DNA of 64,000 bases from Cercozoa sp. M6MM (Eukaryota > Endomyxa: Ascetosporea): assembly GCA_040357565.1 (NCBI GenBank), contig JBDODJ010000001.1; one strand, given 5' to 3'. Both the position numbers and the translations under genes were made by a program. Shown one piece after another: positions 14,608-26,305 of the stretch. Each line of letters starts with the position of its first letter. The stretch's first letter is position 1. The notes beneath the pieces are model-generated. The model made no database searches and was not told where the DNA came from. It was given only the letters and a program-made list of their open reading frames with translations.

Positions 14608-16374
14608 ATGATGCGGGGAGTTCTTGTGCTAAGCCTTTTGCTCTGTCACACAGTTGTGGCTAGTGACAGCGAGCCGGGAACAAGCAACCATTTGGACATC
14701 GACGATTTTGGTAAGCAACGATTTTTAAGCACTCGCACCACTTTTCGATGTTTTATTCAGAATTTTTAGGCGAGCGCCCGAGAATCTATGGTTCCGAAAT
14801 ACGCTTACTCACGCTTGCTGATGGGATAACCTTTGTTTTTGGGTACATGAGGAGAGTTTTCCCGGCAAGTTGGCAGTCCAACAAGGAGACAAACGCCGAA
14901 ACGACGGCGCCAGTGGAGCTGCCATCGACGTTAAAGCGCCCGAAGTTTTGCCCAGTGAGACGACCGCGAAGCCACCACTTGAAACAACGCACCCAGCAAT
15001 CACGTGACACAAGCAAAAAGAAGATTCAGTTGGCGCAAAGCACTGCCGAAGTTGTTCGATGCAAAGCAAAGCCGAAACCAGTGACATCGAGTCGGCAAAC
15101 TCCGGCCAAGCGCACTTGGCTGTATTCCCAAGTCATTACTTGCGGTGTCATTGGCGCAATTGGAGTCCCTTTTAATCGCGTTGTGCTGAATGAGAGTGGA
15201 GAATTGCCTTTCGAAGATGCAGAGCTCTCATGTATTTCTTCAATGCTCATGGTGCTCTTTCTGCAAGAGGTAACTGCCTTGTTTATATCCTTTTCCTCGT
15301 GACTTGTATACTTCAGGTGTCGATAGATTTTTGAAAGAAATGGCAAACGGCTCGAAAATGTGTTTATCATGTCAACACTGCCGCTGTTGTTGCACACTTT
15401 AGGCGCGTACCTGTCATCGAACACCCACGACGATTCGCAGATTATTGATGCTGCTCGACTGTTTAATCTCGTGTGTACCTCCGCAATGGTATTCAAGTAA
15501 ACATTTCTTGTATTTTAATCCGGTTGTTTCGTTTCGTTTTCCGTATGTTATTTGCTTTCCAGGTCGCAGAAAGTACCTACAGAAAGAACAAAATTTACAA
15601 ATCAATCGTCCAGAGTACGAAAGTAGGGGTGTATGCCGTCACTAGTGTGTCTTTGAGCAACTACGTATTGGGAACGTCCGAGTCGGACGGTTCGGCCTCG
15701 CCGCTCAAGTCCGCCGTTGCTATCGCCTTGTTTGTTTTGGTACATTTTAATTTTGAAACACCGTAAATTTAGTATTTATATTTACGGTGTACGCGTTTTT
15801 CCGGAGAAGAGACTTGTGTTGTCACCACTATTCTCTTGGCTGCTGGGTTGGATACACGTGACTGTTTCCACTCAACTGAAACGACTTTCTCCTGGTACTT
15901 CTCACCGAACAGACGGCCACGACGCATTGTACCAGCGAGCACCGTCCCTCGTTTCTGCTGTCATATTGTAAGTTCTGGGTCTTGTTGTAAATGTACGGCT
16001 TGATTTTTAATCTTTGCATTAAAAGGATGCACATAAGCTTCACGGTGGCTTTGTTCCAAATCACATGTCTGCTGTTGCGACGCTATGTTCCCGAGTGGCA
16101 CGAATTCGCTCTGACGCCACCGGTGTCGAATTCCGCACTCTGCGGCGACATGCTGTGCGTGTACGGCGCCTGCGTCATTGCAGGTAAGCACCCTTTTCTT
16201 TGGGTATCCGTGTTTTTAAACATCATCCAACATTATTTGGCAGCAAATGCACTACCACGAACTGAGGGTTTCGTTCCGTTCCACGCTCGCTGCTACAATG
16301 CCCTATCTTTGTACGCTGAAGGGAGATTGGGTTCTGATACGACGCAGAAAAATGACTCTGAAGTTGCCGACTAA
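14608..16374 (+). CDS. unknown multi-span membrane protein with signal peptide
   Basis: The start encodes MMRGVLVLSLLLCHTVVAS, a clear signal peptide (a second Met at 14611 is equivalent). A polar stretch containing APEVLPSETTAKPPLETTHP follows. Hydrophobic spans are then seen in successive exons: VITCGVIGAIGVPFNRVVL, CISSMLMVLFLQE, VFIMSTLPLLLHTLGAYL, FSWLLGWIHVTVSTQL, MHISFTVALFQITCLLL and a last span near DMLCVYGACVIA. The end is ..TQKNDSEVAD with a stop at 16372-16374. Recognisable loops include AESTYRKNKIYKSIVQSTKV and TSESDGSASPL. I do not recognise the family. Exon edges between 14760 and 15060 are uncertain because more than one frame is open there. It is probably an integral protein of the secretory route or plasma membrane. 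Confidence 0.5.
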
Positions 16375-17121
16375 ACTGAAAGACTTCCGCTATTCGTAGA
16401 AAAGAACCACTACTCTGAGTGAGTTTTTTAATCGAGTTGTTCTTAACGCTGCAATGCAGCACAGCAAAAATGCACACTGAATTGCTTTCAGTTAATCTCC
16501 TGTCCTCAAGCAGCAAGCTAAGTCGCGATGTCCGGACTCCGGACGCAGGATGGATTCGGTCATTACAGTCATTGCAGTTTGAGCTTGGACTTTTGAATTC
16601 TGGCAAAGCTGGAGACGAATTGTGCAAACACTCTTTCTTTCGCACTCCCTTCCTGGGAAACCAGCTCTCGTTTCGCAGTTCTCTTTCTCTCCATCCTCTC
16701 TCGTTATCAGTGACCTCTTTTACAGAAGAAATTCAAAGCCGGTACAACAACCTCAATTCACATACAGTGTAAAATATGTTGTAGCTTGAACATATTTTTT
16801 GTCCAAGGAACTGACCTTTCTTTTTTGCCCACTTCCCGGAAACCCGGTGCCTGTGGCCTCGCATTTCTTGTGATCGGTCTTTTAGTTCCGAGGACTGTTC
16901 GTTTTTCATCACAGTCTCTGCGATTTAGCACCTGCACCTTTTTCACCTGCTTTCCACCGTCAGTTTGGGGAATTGAAGTGAAACCCACGTTTTTTCCGGG
17001 TTTGTAGTTTCTCTGCATTTCGCCAGTTTCTCATGAACTCTGCGCTGCGTTTCGCGCACATGTGAATGCATCGTTTCGGTGAAATGTACTCTTGTTTGTC
17101 TGTTGAACAAGCAGATCGAAC
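16375..17121. other. intergenic region without recognised gene
   Basis: These 747 bp lie between two plus-strand genes. Only short, composition-driven reading frames are present and no motif was recognised. The pyrimidine-rich stretch at 16620-16720 may be 3' UTR. The 5' UTR of the following gene probably starts near 17000. Confidence 0.3.
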
Positions 17122-19780
17122 ATGGGCAACTCGGACGATTCGGTGAGTGCCGGTTCGGTCTGGCGCTACGTGGAGCAATCGCGACACAACATAAACTCGT
17201 CGCGCTCGCGCACTCAAAAGTCTCGTTCACGTGCGAATCGACAACATCACCAGGACGTGGGAGCAACCCACGAGTACGAGGCGAAACCAACAAGCACCAC
17301 GAGCAGTCTGAAGCAGCGCAGTTCCAGTCGTCGCACTCGCGAAAGCACACGCAGTAAGTCGCGCGCCCGCACACGTATCAAAGCGCGCCGCACGCGAGCA
17401 GGCAGCGAGATGAAACTAAAAGAACCGCTGCACTGTCCAGATCCACACTCGGCTTCGGTGTCGGCCTCGATGTTTCAACTTGATCCATCGCTTGCCCTCA
17501 ACGATATTAACGATGGGAGGTACATTTCTGTTTTCCAGTATGTTGAATAACTGAAAGTCACAGCAACTATTGTTGATACAGTCTCGCGCCACCAACACCG
17601 CCACCTCTGCCTCCGTCACCGACACAGCGACAACAATATCAGCACATGCAACAACAGCAGCCACAACAGCAGCAGCATCAGCAACAGACGTGGTCACCGA
17701 GTGCGAACTTTGCCATCCCCCCGACACCGCCGATGTGGAACTATTCGCATGCTTCGCACGATGTGCCTGCCGCTATGCTGCACGCACCGCCGCCTGTGAT
17801 TTCCTATGCGCCCTACCCGTCGCCTATGTACATGAGCTCGCATCACAACTCGGTATATTACTGTGCTTTCTTTTGTTGTCTGGACTGCATACCAAATCTA
17901 CTCTTACCCTGACAGAGGAGTCGCCGTCGACGACGCAACTCGTGGAGCTCCGACTCGTCGAGCGACAGCAGCGACGCATCCTACCGGCGACACCGACGCG
18001 AGTGGCGTCGCGAACGACGGCGAAAGAAGCGACAACAACGCGATGAGGAGCGACAGGCTTGGCTGCGTGAGCGACAGCTGCAACAGCAACAACCGAATGC
18101 ACACCCGGTGATCAGTCCGATGGCCACTTCTTTCGATGCCACCATGAAAACTACACGCCGTACCGACTCGTTTGACTCGTGCGATGTCGACAAACAGCAG
18201 CGTGTCGTGCGGCAGCACAACTCTTCCATGGTGCGATGAGATTCCATTCTATATATCAGTGCATAACTAATGAATATGCAGCTTTAACTATACTAGTGCT
18301 GAACTATTGTGCATGCAGCTGGTGGCGACGCAACAAGTCCTGGTAGGAAGTGAGAACGAAAAGCAGACCGAAGGTGATGTCGTAGTTGTGGACAATGAGT
18401 CGGCCAACCAGGCCATGCAACACTTTGACGGTATCGCCATGCAGGCGCACTTCTTGCTCGGTGTCGAGCCCACGTCGCCGTGGTTTGTGCGCCACATTGG
18501 TATACCCCAGACTGCTTTCTCACACTGACAATGTACGCTACCACTTGTGTATGTTTACAGACGACCTGCGCTCGTGTGTGCTGCTGTGCCTCGTGTTCGA
18601 TGCCGTATGGCCGCATGCCGAGGTACAACGTCGCACTCGCCGTGTGCCTGGCTGCGCCAAGTCGGCCGAGTTTAACGCACGTCTGCTGCTGCACGCACTG
18701 CGCTCGCTCGGCATTCGTATGCGCGTGTCTCGTCGCCTACTTATCGACACTGTAGTCATGTTCAGTTTCGTCTGTATTACAGTTGAAAGTGTACTTTGTC
18801 CAGGGAGGAGTCGTGAGCGGAGTGGAGGCACTTCAGCGGGGCAGTGTGTGCGCAGTGCTCCTGCAGTACCTGGTGCAAGCACTACGCAAGCGACGCGGCC
18901 TCAGTGAGCAGCAGTTGCGTCAAAAGCAAGCTGATGAACTCGACTTGCCGCCCGACATGGACGGCATGCGGCGCCGTCTGCGCTCGCGTCGGATTGCTGG
19001 TGCGCTCTTTTGCTTTCCACTTTGCGTACTCTAAGTAACTTATTAGGCCTGAGTATGTTGCTTTGGCACTATGCACACAGACCACGTCAAGTCACTCCGC
19101 TCGGCCAGGTCGGAGAATCACTCGCCCAGTGGCGGCAGCTCCGTTGCAGTGCGACGCCAGCAGTTCCTCGTACAATCAGCATTGCCAAGACGACCTTAGG
19201 AACTAAATAACGTTATTTCTCGTTGCCACAGAAGCGCGTGAACCGCTCCGAGTCGCCGTCAGAGCACCTGCGCTCGGCACGCGAGCAGCATGACAAACAC
19301 CGCGCTCGTCGCGGACGCAAACCAAAGTCTCGCACTGCGTCGAAACTGAAGACGAGCAAAACCGCCGTCGCCGCCAGCAGTCGCAGCACCCGGCCAGTAA
19401 AAAAACCGACAGCGTCGTTTCTGCAAAAAACGCGCAGCAGGGCCAAAAAGGTGCTCAGTCGCACCAAGAAGGCCAGCGCACGCAAAAAGGCAACACGCTC
19501 CAAGCAAGCAAAGCCCAATCCGCGCAAGCAAGCAACCCGCAACACGCGCAACCGTCTGTCGCTCAGCTCGCGATCGCGCAAGGCGTCGCCGGTCGATATC
19601 GACGACTTGCCCTCGTTCGAGAGCAACCCTGTGCCGCCTCCACCAGTGCCGAATCTCAGCAGCAGTGCCAGTGCCAGCGAGGACCAAACTGCTGCGCACT
19701 CGAACTCGCCTTCTGCGACGCCGACTCGAAGAACCAAACTGCGCTTGCGCGTGAATAATAAAGTCAGCGCCACGCTGTAG
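17122..19780 (+). CDS. large basic Ser/Arg- and Gln-rich protein with possible CH-like segment
   Basis: The start MGNSDDSVSAGSVWRYVEQS opens an Arg/Ser-rich region. Next come a Pro/Gln-rich region (PPTPPPLPPSPTQRQQYQ, then HMQQQQPQQQQHQQQTW) and a second Arg-rich block (RRHRREWRRERRRKKRQQ). A folded segment follows: AMQHFDGIAMQAHFLLGVEP, DLRSCVLLCLVFDAVWP, FNARLLLHALRSLGIRMRVS, then VSGVEALQRGSVCAVLLQYL. Hydrophobic spacing there resembles a calponin-homology domain (DLxDGVxLCxLxxxxxP, then FNxxxxLxxLxxLG). The last exon is extremely basic (histone-H1-like AKKVLSRTKKASARKKATRS) and ends PTRRTKLRLRVNNKVSATL. Two other exons are short (near 18960-19000 and 19080-19196). A nuclear or cytoskeletal RNA/microtubule binder is conceivable. 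The function is not assigned, and the CH call is tentative. Confidence 0.55.
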
Positions 19781-20005
19781 CGCTACCCATTCAAGGATTG
19801 TTTTCGCTCTTAATTCACTCTTTTGGACATTTAAATTCTTAGTTGCAAGTGAAATCTCCTACTGGAGAGCCGGTTCCTTTTCAGTTTAGTCAGTCGGCTT
19901 ACTATCTGAGTCCGATCGCCCGGTTTGTGGCGTGCCATGCCACTAAAAGTTGACAGATAAATTATGATGCCAATAGTATCCTCGCGAGCGGATTGAGCGA
20001 TATCG

Positions 20006-21731
20006 ATGGGGATTACGGAGGGTTTTGGTATTGCCGGTGCCGGTCAAGCCGGAACACTTGATTTATCATTGGCAGTTTCAACTTTCGAAGAGGCTGGACA
20101 CGTAACGCAAAGGTATATTGAGGCCAAATATAAATACTACATGTAAGTTACCTCAAAAGTCTTGAAAAATGGAAACAAGCTATCAAACCGGACTTGTTTT
20201 GTGTAGCGTCACAGGCTTTGCTTCATACTTGCCTTCCATTGGCCTAATCGTATCGAACTGTCTGTTTGCGAGTTTGTTATCATTGCCGTCGAGGATAAGT
20301 AACATTGGTGTTCTGAATGCCGTCGGCAGGTGCGTTTGTTTGAAATCAACAGTAAACTTACAGTATCGGTTTACTCGTACTTTCCTTCTGCTAGTGTGGC
20401 AGTGCTAGCACTGGTGGCAGAAGTGACAGTCCGCACACTAATCACGCTGAGCGACTCACTAAATGTCAACTCATACACGGCGCTGTGTCAGAAGGTGCTC
20501 GGCAATCGCTCGGCGTTTTTGCTGTGTGCTTGTGCCACTGCCTTTGACTTTGGCAGTGCCTGGGCCTACATTGCCGCTTCCCTCGAGTTGACTCAGTTGC
20601 ATGTACCTCAAGCTTCCTTTACGTGGTCTGTCCTGATGAGATACTGGGGGTGTTGGTGCATGTTTCAGTTGTACACATCTCGTTTAACGAGTCGCGCGAT
20701 AGCTGCGATGGTGCTCGTGTCGCTCCTAGCGGTCACAAAAGACCCAATGCGTCTGTCAGTTCTCACTGGTGTCGCCACCGTGATTGTGCTTTTAGCCATG
20801 GGTTTCACTTTGGTTTCGGCTGCCTCTCTGCCTCGTAAGTCTCTAAACAGTGTGACTCAGTTCAGTCCGAATGTTGTTTCGTTTTAATATTGACAGCTAT
20901 GGTGACAAGTGTCTCCTGGGTGACACCTCGTACCGTAGATGCCTTCGCAGTGTTGGCCTTTTCGTTCATGTATCACGAGGCTATCTTTGCCTTTCGCGAC
21001 ACTGCGCCGAGCACGCAGCACTTTCTGCACAGCAACTGCTTGGTACGTCGAACACATTGTTGTACCTGTTTTGGAATTGTCTTCCAACCCTGCAGGGATT
21101 ACTGGTCGCGACGGTGCTGATGGTGACATGGGGCACTCTGTGTGCACTGCTGTTTCCTGTGGCTGAGAATGTGCTGCTGTCACCGGCACTGCAGCGCCTG
21201 CCCTGGCTTTCATTGGGCGTACGCGGAGTTGTGGCCGTGTGCTACATGAGCGTGGCTGTCATGATGAGCTATTTCACTCGGGAGTACGCGTACGCACTGG
21301 TTCACCTGCCCGATATGGAAACAAATCTGCCACTTCCAACGAATGCGCACATGCTGAGCACATTTGCGATCGGTGCGGCCTTGTTCCTGGCTACACTGTT
21401 GCCTGTCTCGGCCACCGCTGTCATTGACTTGGTCGGACTCGTCACGGGTAGATCTGCCCGTTATAGCTAACTTGCGAATATATATATACTAACTGTACAC
21501 TGGATAGGTGTGCTCCTGGGCATGGTGTTTCCCGTACTGATTTACGTGCGTGCCAAGAGCATCAAGTGGGCACGGGCACTGCAATACTTTTCGTTGAGTA
21601 TGACGTCAATCATTGCACTTGTCGGCTTTGTGTTCGGAACGATGCTGTGGGTGCATCAGTACCTGCTGCACAACAACTCGGCGATGAACGAGAGTGCCGG
21701 CATAAGTATTCCCGAGACGTCCGAGGGATAA
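20006..21731 (+). CDS. amino acid/auxin permease (AAAP, SLC32/36/38-type) transporter
   Basis: The start encodes MGITEGFGIAGAGQAGTLDL. About ten or eleven hydrophobic spans follow over at least six exons: LPSIGLIVSNCLFASLLSLP, VAVLALVAEVTVRTLITLSD, SAFLLCACATAFDFGSAWAY, RAIAAMVLVSLLAV, MRLSVLTGVATVIVLLAMGF, VDAFAVLAFSFMYHEAIFAF, LLVATVLMVTWGTLCALLFP, GVRGVVAVCYMSVAVMMSYF, LSTFAIGAALFLATLLPVSA, VLLGMVFPVLIYVRAKS and the final SIIALVGFVFGTMLWVHQYL. The pattern AFSFMYHEAIFAFRD in the middle corresponds to the conserved AFxFxCHxxxxxxYxE segment of SLC38/AVT proteins. It would couple amino-acid transport to a proton or sodium gradient at the vacuole/lysosome or plasma membrane. The family call is fairly sure; substrate and organelle are not known. 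Confidence 0.7.
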
Positions 21732-22416
21732 TTATAACTGTACAAGTTGCTTAGTAAATTCCAGTTGTCGTACTGTATATACAGCAACTAAACTAAATAT
21801 TTGGCTACTCGATTGTATTCATCAGTCGGACTCAGACTTCAGCCGGCTGTTCACCGGCAGCTCAAACTGCCATTACTGTCGTACAGTACCGTACTAGTGT
21901 TCCAGTTTAAAAGAAACGGAGGAAAGCAGGTGATCAGGTGGTGTATAGATACACCGGAGCAGTTCGTACGTGCGAAGCTCAGGAACCCGAGTTCGGTACG
22001 CCTAGACATTGAAGTCAACACACCAACTCGAAAGCCTGCCCAGCCAGGCAGGGTCAGAACGACCAGAGTGCATTAGATAAAGCGTGGGACGTGCGCAGCG
22101 GACACTCGAAACTGCGCAAAACTCGTGCGGCACCTTCCGGCGCGCTCTCACGCTGCAGCAAAAGCGAGTTTTGCAAACAACAAATCCGGCACGTGGCGTT
22201 TCTCCACACAAAGCTGACTAGTGGAGTTTTGACCTTAAGAATGACATAAAAGCATAACATCACCAAATAAAGCTATCTAAATGTCTAACTTCGCTCCCCA
22301 AAGCGCTGATTTTAAAGTACCGCGGTGGGTGAAATGCAATTTCTGACTGCTGATGGCGCACGGTACAGTACGAGTTTTGCAGCGCAGTAAACGAAGGTAG
22401 TGCAGGGTAAAATCAA
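21732..22416. other. convergent 3' intergenic region
   Basis: This lies between the 3' ends of the transporter and the lectin-cornichon gene. Short frames on both strands show no family motif. Short GTAC-containing palindromic stretches occur around 21880 and 22360. AATAAA at 22264-22271 could be a polyadenylation signal. Confidence 0.3.
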
Positions 22417-23207
22417 TTAAAACAGGAGCTGCGTCAGGTAGTAGAGTTGCAGCACGCCGTAGACGGCCACGTGCGCGTAGAGCGAGAGCTCGTACTGCTG
22501 CTGCGCTGGCTGCGCCAGCTTGGCTACAAAACACCAGTCAAATACACGCAGCGTCACAACAAGGGGACAACGGAAAAGTACCAGGGTGTGGCTCAAGGTC
22601 CTGCTTGTGCAGCAGGAAGCCGTGGTAGGCAGCCACAGGCAGGTTGATGAGCAGGCCAGTCCAGGTGCCCCAGATGAGCTGCGTGGCAGTCAGCGCCATC
22701 TGCGCGTAGACAGCCGGGCGCACGTGCTGCGCGAGTTCTTGGCACAGGTAGACCGGGTTGACCTGCGCGCGCTTGCCGGCACGCAGCACGCGCACCTGGT
22801 TCACGCTCTCGTAGAGCACGGCACCGCCCACGATGCAGCACAGCAGCCAGTACAGCGAGCGAAGGCTGCCTACAACAGGGGATGGCAAGAAGTAGCATAC
22901 AAAAAGGCTAAGGGCAGAAGTTACCACGACGGTCCTCGGCCAGAGCGAGTCCTTCGTCGTTGATCTGCGCGTCGTACTGATCGAGGTAGCGCGTGGTCAC
23001 AGCGAGGACTATACGCGTGGATAGTTGGCAGGAATACAGAAAGACCACGGTAAGAGGGAAGAGTACTGTCGACCTGGTCGGCAAGCTGTCCAGTCAACGC
23101 CGAGAAAGCGAGGTGGTACGCGCCATGAGCCTTGTCGTTGGGATCGGCGTTTTCGTCTCTGCGCCACGGCATCATCACGTTGAGACAGAGCCTACCGAGA
23201 CACATGG

Positions 23208-23261
<54 letters not shown>

Positions 23262-24140
23262 GACGAGAGAGTCGGGTACTTGTAGCCCTTCTTGTCATTG
23301 GTGTCCAGGTAGACGTGCAGCGAGCCGTTCTGCAGACGCACCATAGCCTTGACCGGCTTGTCGGTGTTGCGGAACTGCGACGTGCATCGGTGCGGCAGCG
23401 AGCTCATCGGTCCCTTGAGCTGCCACAGGTCCGTTCGGTAGTCCTGTGCGACCATCAAAGGATAGTGACAACTAAAAAAAGGGGACAGAAAGACACCTGC
23501 TCGTGCTGCCAGGCACGCATGTCGCCGCGCGGGTTAAACAGCACGCCGACCTGCGGGTTGTCGCGACGCGCGTCGTTATCGTACGTGTCAAAGAGCACAC
23601 CAAACCCCTTGAAGTTTGCCTTCATGCCAAAGACGGGCCCGTCGAGGTAGTCGCTGCGGCCCTGGTAGGACGGGTCCTGCGCGCCGTCCAGCAGCCAGAA
23701 GGCAAAGCCGTCGCCGCCGAGGTGACCGTCGCCACGCACACGGAAGGTGAACTCCGTCTCAAAGTCGTTCGAGTCCAGAGGGTAGCTGTTCCACAGCCAA
23801 CCACTCCTAGCCTGTGTCTTTGGCACAATACGCGCCAGCTGGTTCGTCATCACTGTGGCGCCACCGAACTGCAACACACGCATTGACACAACCAAGCAGA
23901 GATAGACCGCTGCTACCTGCCAGTACTGCGAGCTCGTATCGAAAGGGTGGTGCAAAGAGTGGTGCGGCTCGATCGGCCGGTGCCTCGTTGCCCTGAACAA
24001 AAAACTGCAATGAAAGCACACCCACACAACTCAGGCGAAGGCAACACGTACGGGGCACCCGGTTTGTTGAAGAGGGTATTTTTCGGCTCGAACTTGAACG
24101 CCTGCGCGGCAGCCACGAGGCTCACCAACACCGCCAACAT
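22417..24140 (-). CDS. L-type lectin (ERGIC-53/VIP36-like) fused to cornichon cargo receptor
   Basis: The start at 24140 encodes MLAVLVSLVAAAQAFKFEPK, a signal peptide. The lectin domain follows: HHSLHHPFDTSSQYWQFGGA, SGWLWNSYPLDSNDFETEF, TFRVRGDGHLGGDGFAFWLL, GFGVLFDTYDNDARRDNPQV (Ca/sugar-site region), MVRLQNGSLHVYLDTND and HLAFSALTGQLADQVDILAV, the last matching the ASTGDLSDNHDI end of the family. A short linker (QYDAQINDEGLALAEDRR) then runs across a phase-1 intron into GSLRSLYWLLCCIVGGAVLY and VNPVYLCQELAQHVRPAVYA, then LIWGTWTGLLINLPVAAYHG and ELSLYAHVAVYGVLQLYYL: this is a full cornichon/ERV14 domain. There is no Met, stop or polyadenylation signal between the halves. Cornichon proteins have lumenal termini in the four-span model, so the lectin would face the ER lumen, as expected for a glycoprotein export receptor. 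Confidence 0.85.
23211..23257. repeat. (CA)n microsatellite at an intron 5' splice site
   Basis: An uninterrupted CA run on the plus strand is GT on the coding strand of the lectin-cornichon gene. It begins directly after the exon ending ..YPTLSST, so the donor GT lies within the repeat itself. Confidence 0.9.
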
Positions 24141-24537
24141 TCGTTCTTGTAGTTCTACCCAGACATTTCCGGATAGCACAAACACGTCAACTCAACCAAC
24201 GATTTTGCTCCAAACTGCAGGATGAAAAAAAGCAAACGTCTGCACCTGATCCGCGTGTCTGCGAAGCTCAGAGTCTCCCAGGTCACTAGGTACTGTACAC
24301 TAGGCACGTCACACGACACTCCAACCCCGTCACGATTTCTTTGCGTGCATCTTTGGATGAGTCAAAAGCCCCCATAATCTTGACATGGTTCCAGTACAAG
24401 CGGACGGTCCGCATGTCCGAAAACCTGGCACCAAAAATCTTGATTTTGGTTTTTCTAGCTGAAAAGTGCTGAACGCGCCACTACAGGCCCCTTTTTGCTA
24501 TCGATACGCCACTCCCTTTGCTATACTGCGCGTTTCC
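24141..24537. promoter_or_regulatory. divergent intergenic region
   Basis: These 397 bp lie between the start of the lectin-cornichon gene (minus) and the start of the ZNRD2-like gene (plus), so two promoters are expected. No TATA box or repeat was recognised. Confidence 0.3.
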
Positions 24538-26124
24538 ATGGCCGACACCGACCGAAGCGTCTCGGTAAACTCGACAGTTTTTCTTCCGACTTCCGTTTCA
24601 GCGGATTCGCGAACGAAGTCTCCCTTCGCTTTTGATGGCTTTATCATGTTCACTGTAGGCGCTGTCCGCCTACATGTTGAAAGGCTACACATTACTGGGC
24701 GAATCGTGCCATAAATGCGACGTATGTCATGTTATTTCTTGACAGAACGCCCCACCTGAGGACTCGGTTGATTCTCTGTGCAGATTCCGCTTGTACGAGC
24801 ACCGAATTCAAAGAAGGAAATCTGCGTTTCATGTGAAATTCTCGAAAATGACGCTGCTGAGGCGAAAGCAAAGGCTCAAGCCGAGGTCGCTGCGGCGGAT
24901 TTGAACGAGAAGGATACCCATGAAGCCGAAGCTGATGCTGCGGCTAAGCGGCTGGAAGAACTTGCCGTCACTGTAGATTTTGCCCAGACGTGCTTTGTTA
25001 AAAAGAAGATTTCTTATTCGTTCTTTGCATAGGAGACTGGTAGTGAAAGCGAGGAACCTGAGACCGCAAAAATGCGTGCCGAAACGGAAAAGCCAACGAG
25101 CGAAAAGAAAGGCGAGCAGGCTGAAGATGAGGAACCGACAGAGGAGCAGCAAGTTGACGAAACTGAAGTGGCGGATAAAATTGAAGAAAAGGACGAAGGT
25201 GACAAAGACACACCCCAATTGGACGAAGTGGTACAGTTCTATGGTTTGACGTTTCACGTATTCCTAACTTACTTCTGGGCAGGAAGAGATTCATCTTCAG
25301 TTTGGCACGCCCTTCAAGAGCAACTCAACCACAGCCACCTCAACTCCGTAATTTTCTTTAAACACGGGTTTCCCTCCATTTAATATCATCTGGGATCTGT
25401 TCAGTTCACTGTTCCGTCGTTTTGGATCGACGAAAAAGAAGGGCCGGCGTGCCGTGCTGAAACTCGTACCGTTTTGTTTATGCGCCCATACTAGCTGTCG
25501 TATGCTGTCGTGTATGCCGACCTTGGTTATGTGCTTCACAGGAGTTCGATACCACGCCAGTTGTTGAGGAAGAGGATCGCAACGAGTTCGGCAAGCGTGT
25601 GCCGTCTTCGTCCACCGACGCCGCTGCTGCTACGCGTTTGCCGAAGCGGCGTCACACTTCCGATGTCGAGCCAGTTGTGGTAATTTTTTTCTTTTGACTT
25701 TTGCCCACCCAATTAAATTCTCGGATGCAGGACAAGGCAGTTCCTCAGCGAAAAACGCGCGTGCGTGCGCGTTCACTGGCAGGCCGCCCAGAGCCCGGTC
25801 CAAAGTACATGCCGCTGCCCGCGCAGTCGGATGTCGTCTTGAGTGACGTCGTGTCGACCGTTATGGAGAAGATGCGCTTGTTCCAGCGACAGATCGCACA
25901 GACTTCCAACCCGACACTTATCGCCGAAGCGTGCAAATCACTGCGTGACCTCGCACACACTGTAAGATACTCTTCGCTAGTTTTTAAACTGTTGTCATCT
26001 TTCCTTCCGCTGCGCGCAGGTTCAAGTTCTGCGTCAAGTGCAAAGTGGTACTACGTTGCCACTTGTGCCGTCTGCCTCTGTCACGCAGTCGGGCACTTCA
26101 GGCTCTTTCGTCGGCGGCATTTAA
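24538..26124 (+). CDS. ZNRD2 (SSSCA1)-family zinc-ribbon protein with acidic insert
   Basis: Exon 1 (24538-24564) encodes MADTDRSVS. It joins over intron 24565-24658 to ALSAYMLKGYTLLGESCHKC, then over intron 24722-24783 to DIPLVRAPNSKKEICVSCEI. This makes the paired CxxC...CxxC zinc ribbon typical of ZNRD2 (GYxMLxxxCxxCGxxL...CVxC). A long Glu/Lys/Ala-rich acidic region follows (ETGSESEEPETAKMRAETEK, then EEPTEEQQVDETEVADKIEE). The C-terminal exons carry VVSTVMEKMRLFQRQIAQTS and LIAEACKSLRDLAHTVQVLR, which resemble the ZNRD2 C-terminal helix pair. The protein ends SGTSGSFVGGI with TAA at 26122-26124. ZNRD2 is a small protein of uncertain function linked to mitosis and tankyrase in animals. 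The acidic middle region is longer than in the human protein as I remember it. Confidence 0.7.
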
Positions 26125-26305
26125 CTCACTCGCGCTGAATAACTTACTGTCCGGTCTTTCGATCCCTTCGTTCTTCAGATTTGCGAAATTTGCGACGAGT
26201 AAACTGAAACTGAAACACATGACTTTCGTTTCGATCCGTACGGTACTATCTTCAGTTTGAACCAAAACAAGTTCGACTTGTTTCCATCGCATCAGTCGCC
26301 CGAAA

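Noticed and set aside
22417-22930. Treating cornichon as a separate downstream gene
   Set aside because: No ATG precedes the cornichon exon in frame, the intron phase matches the lectin exon, and the lectin has no stop of its own.
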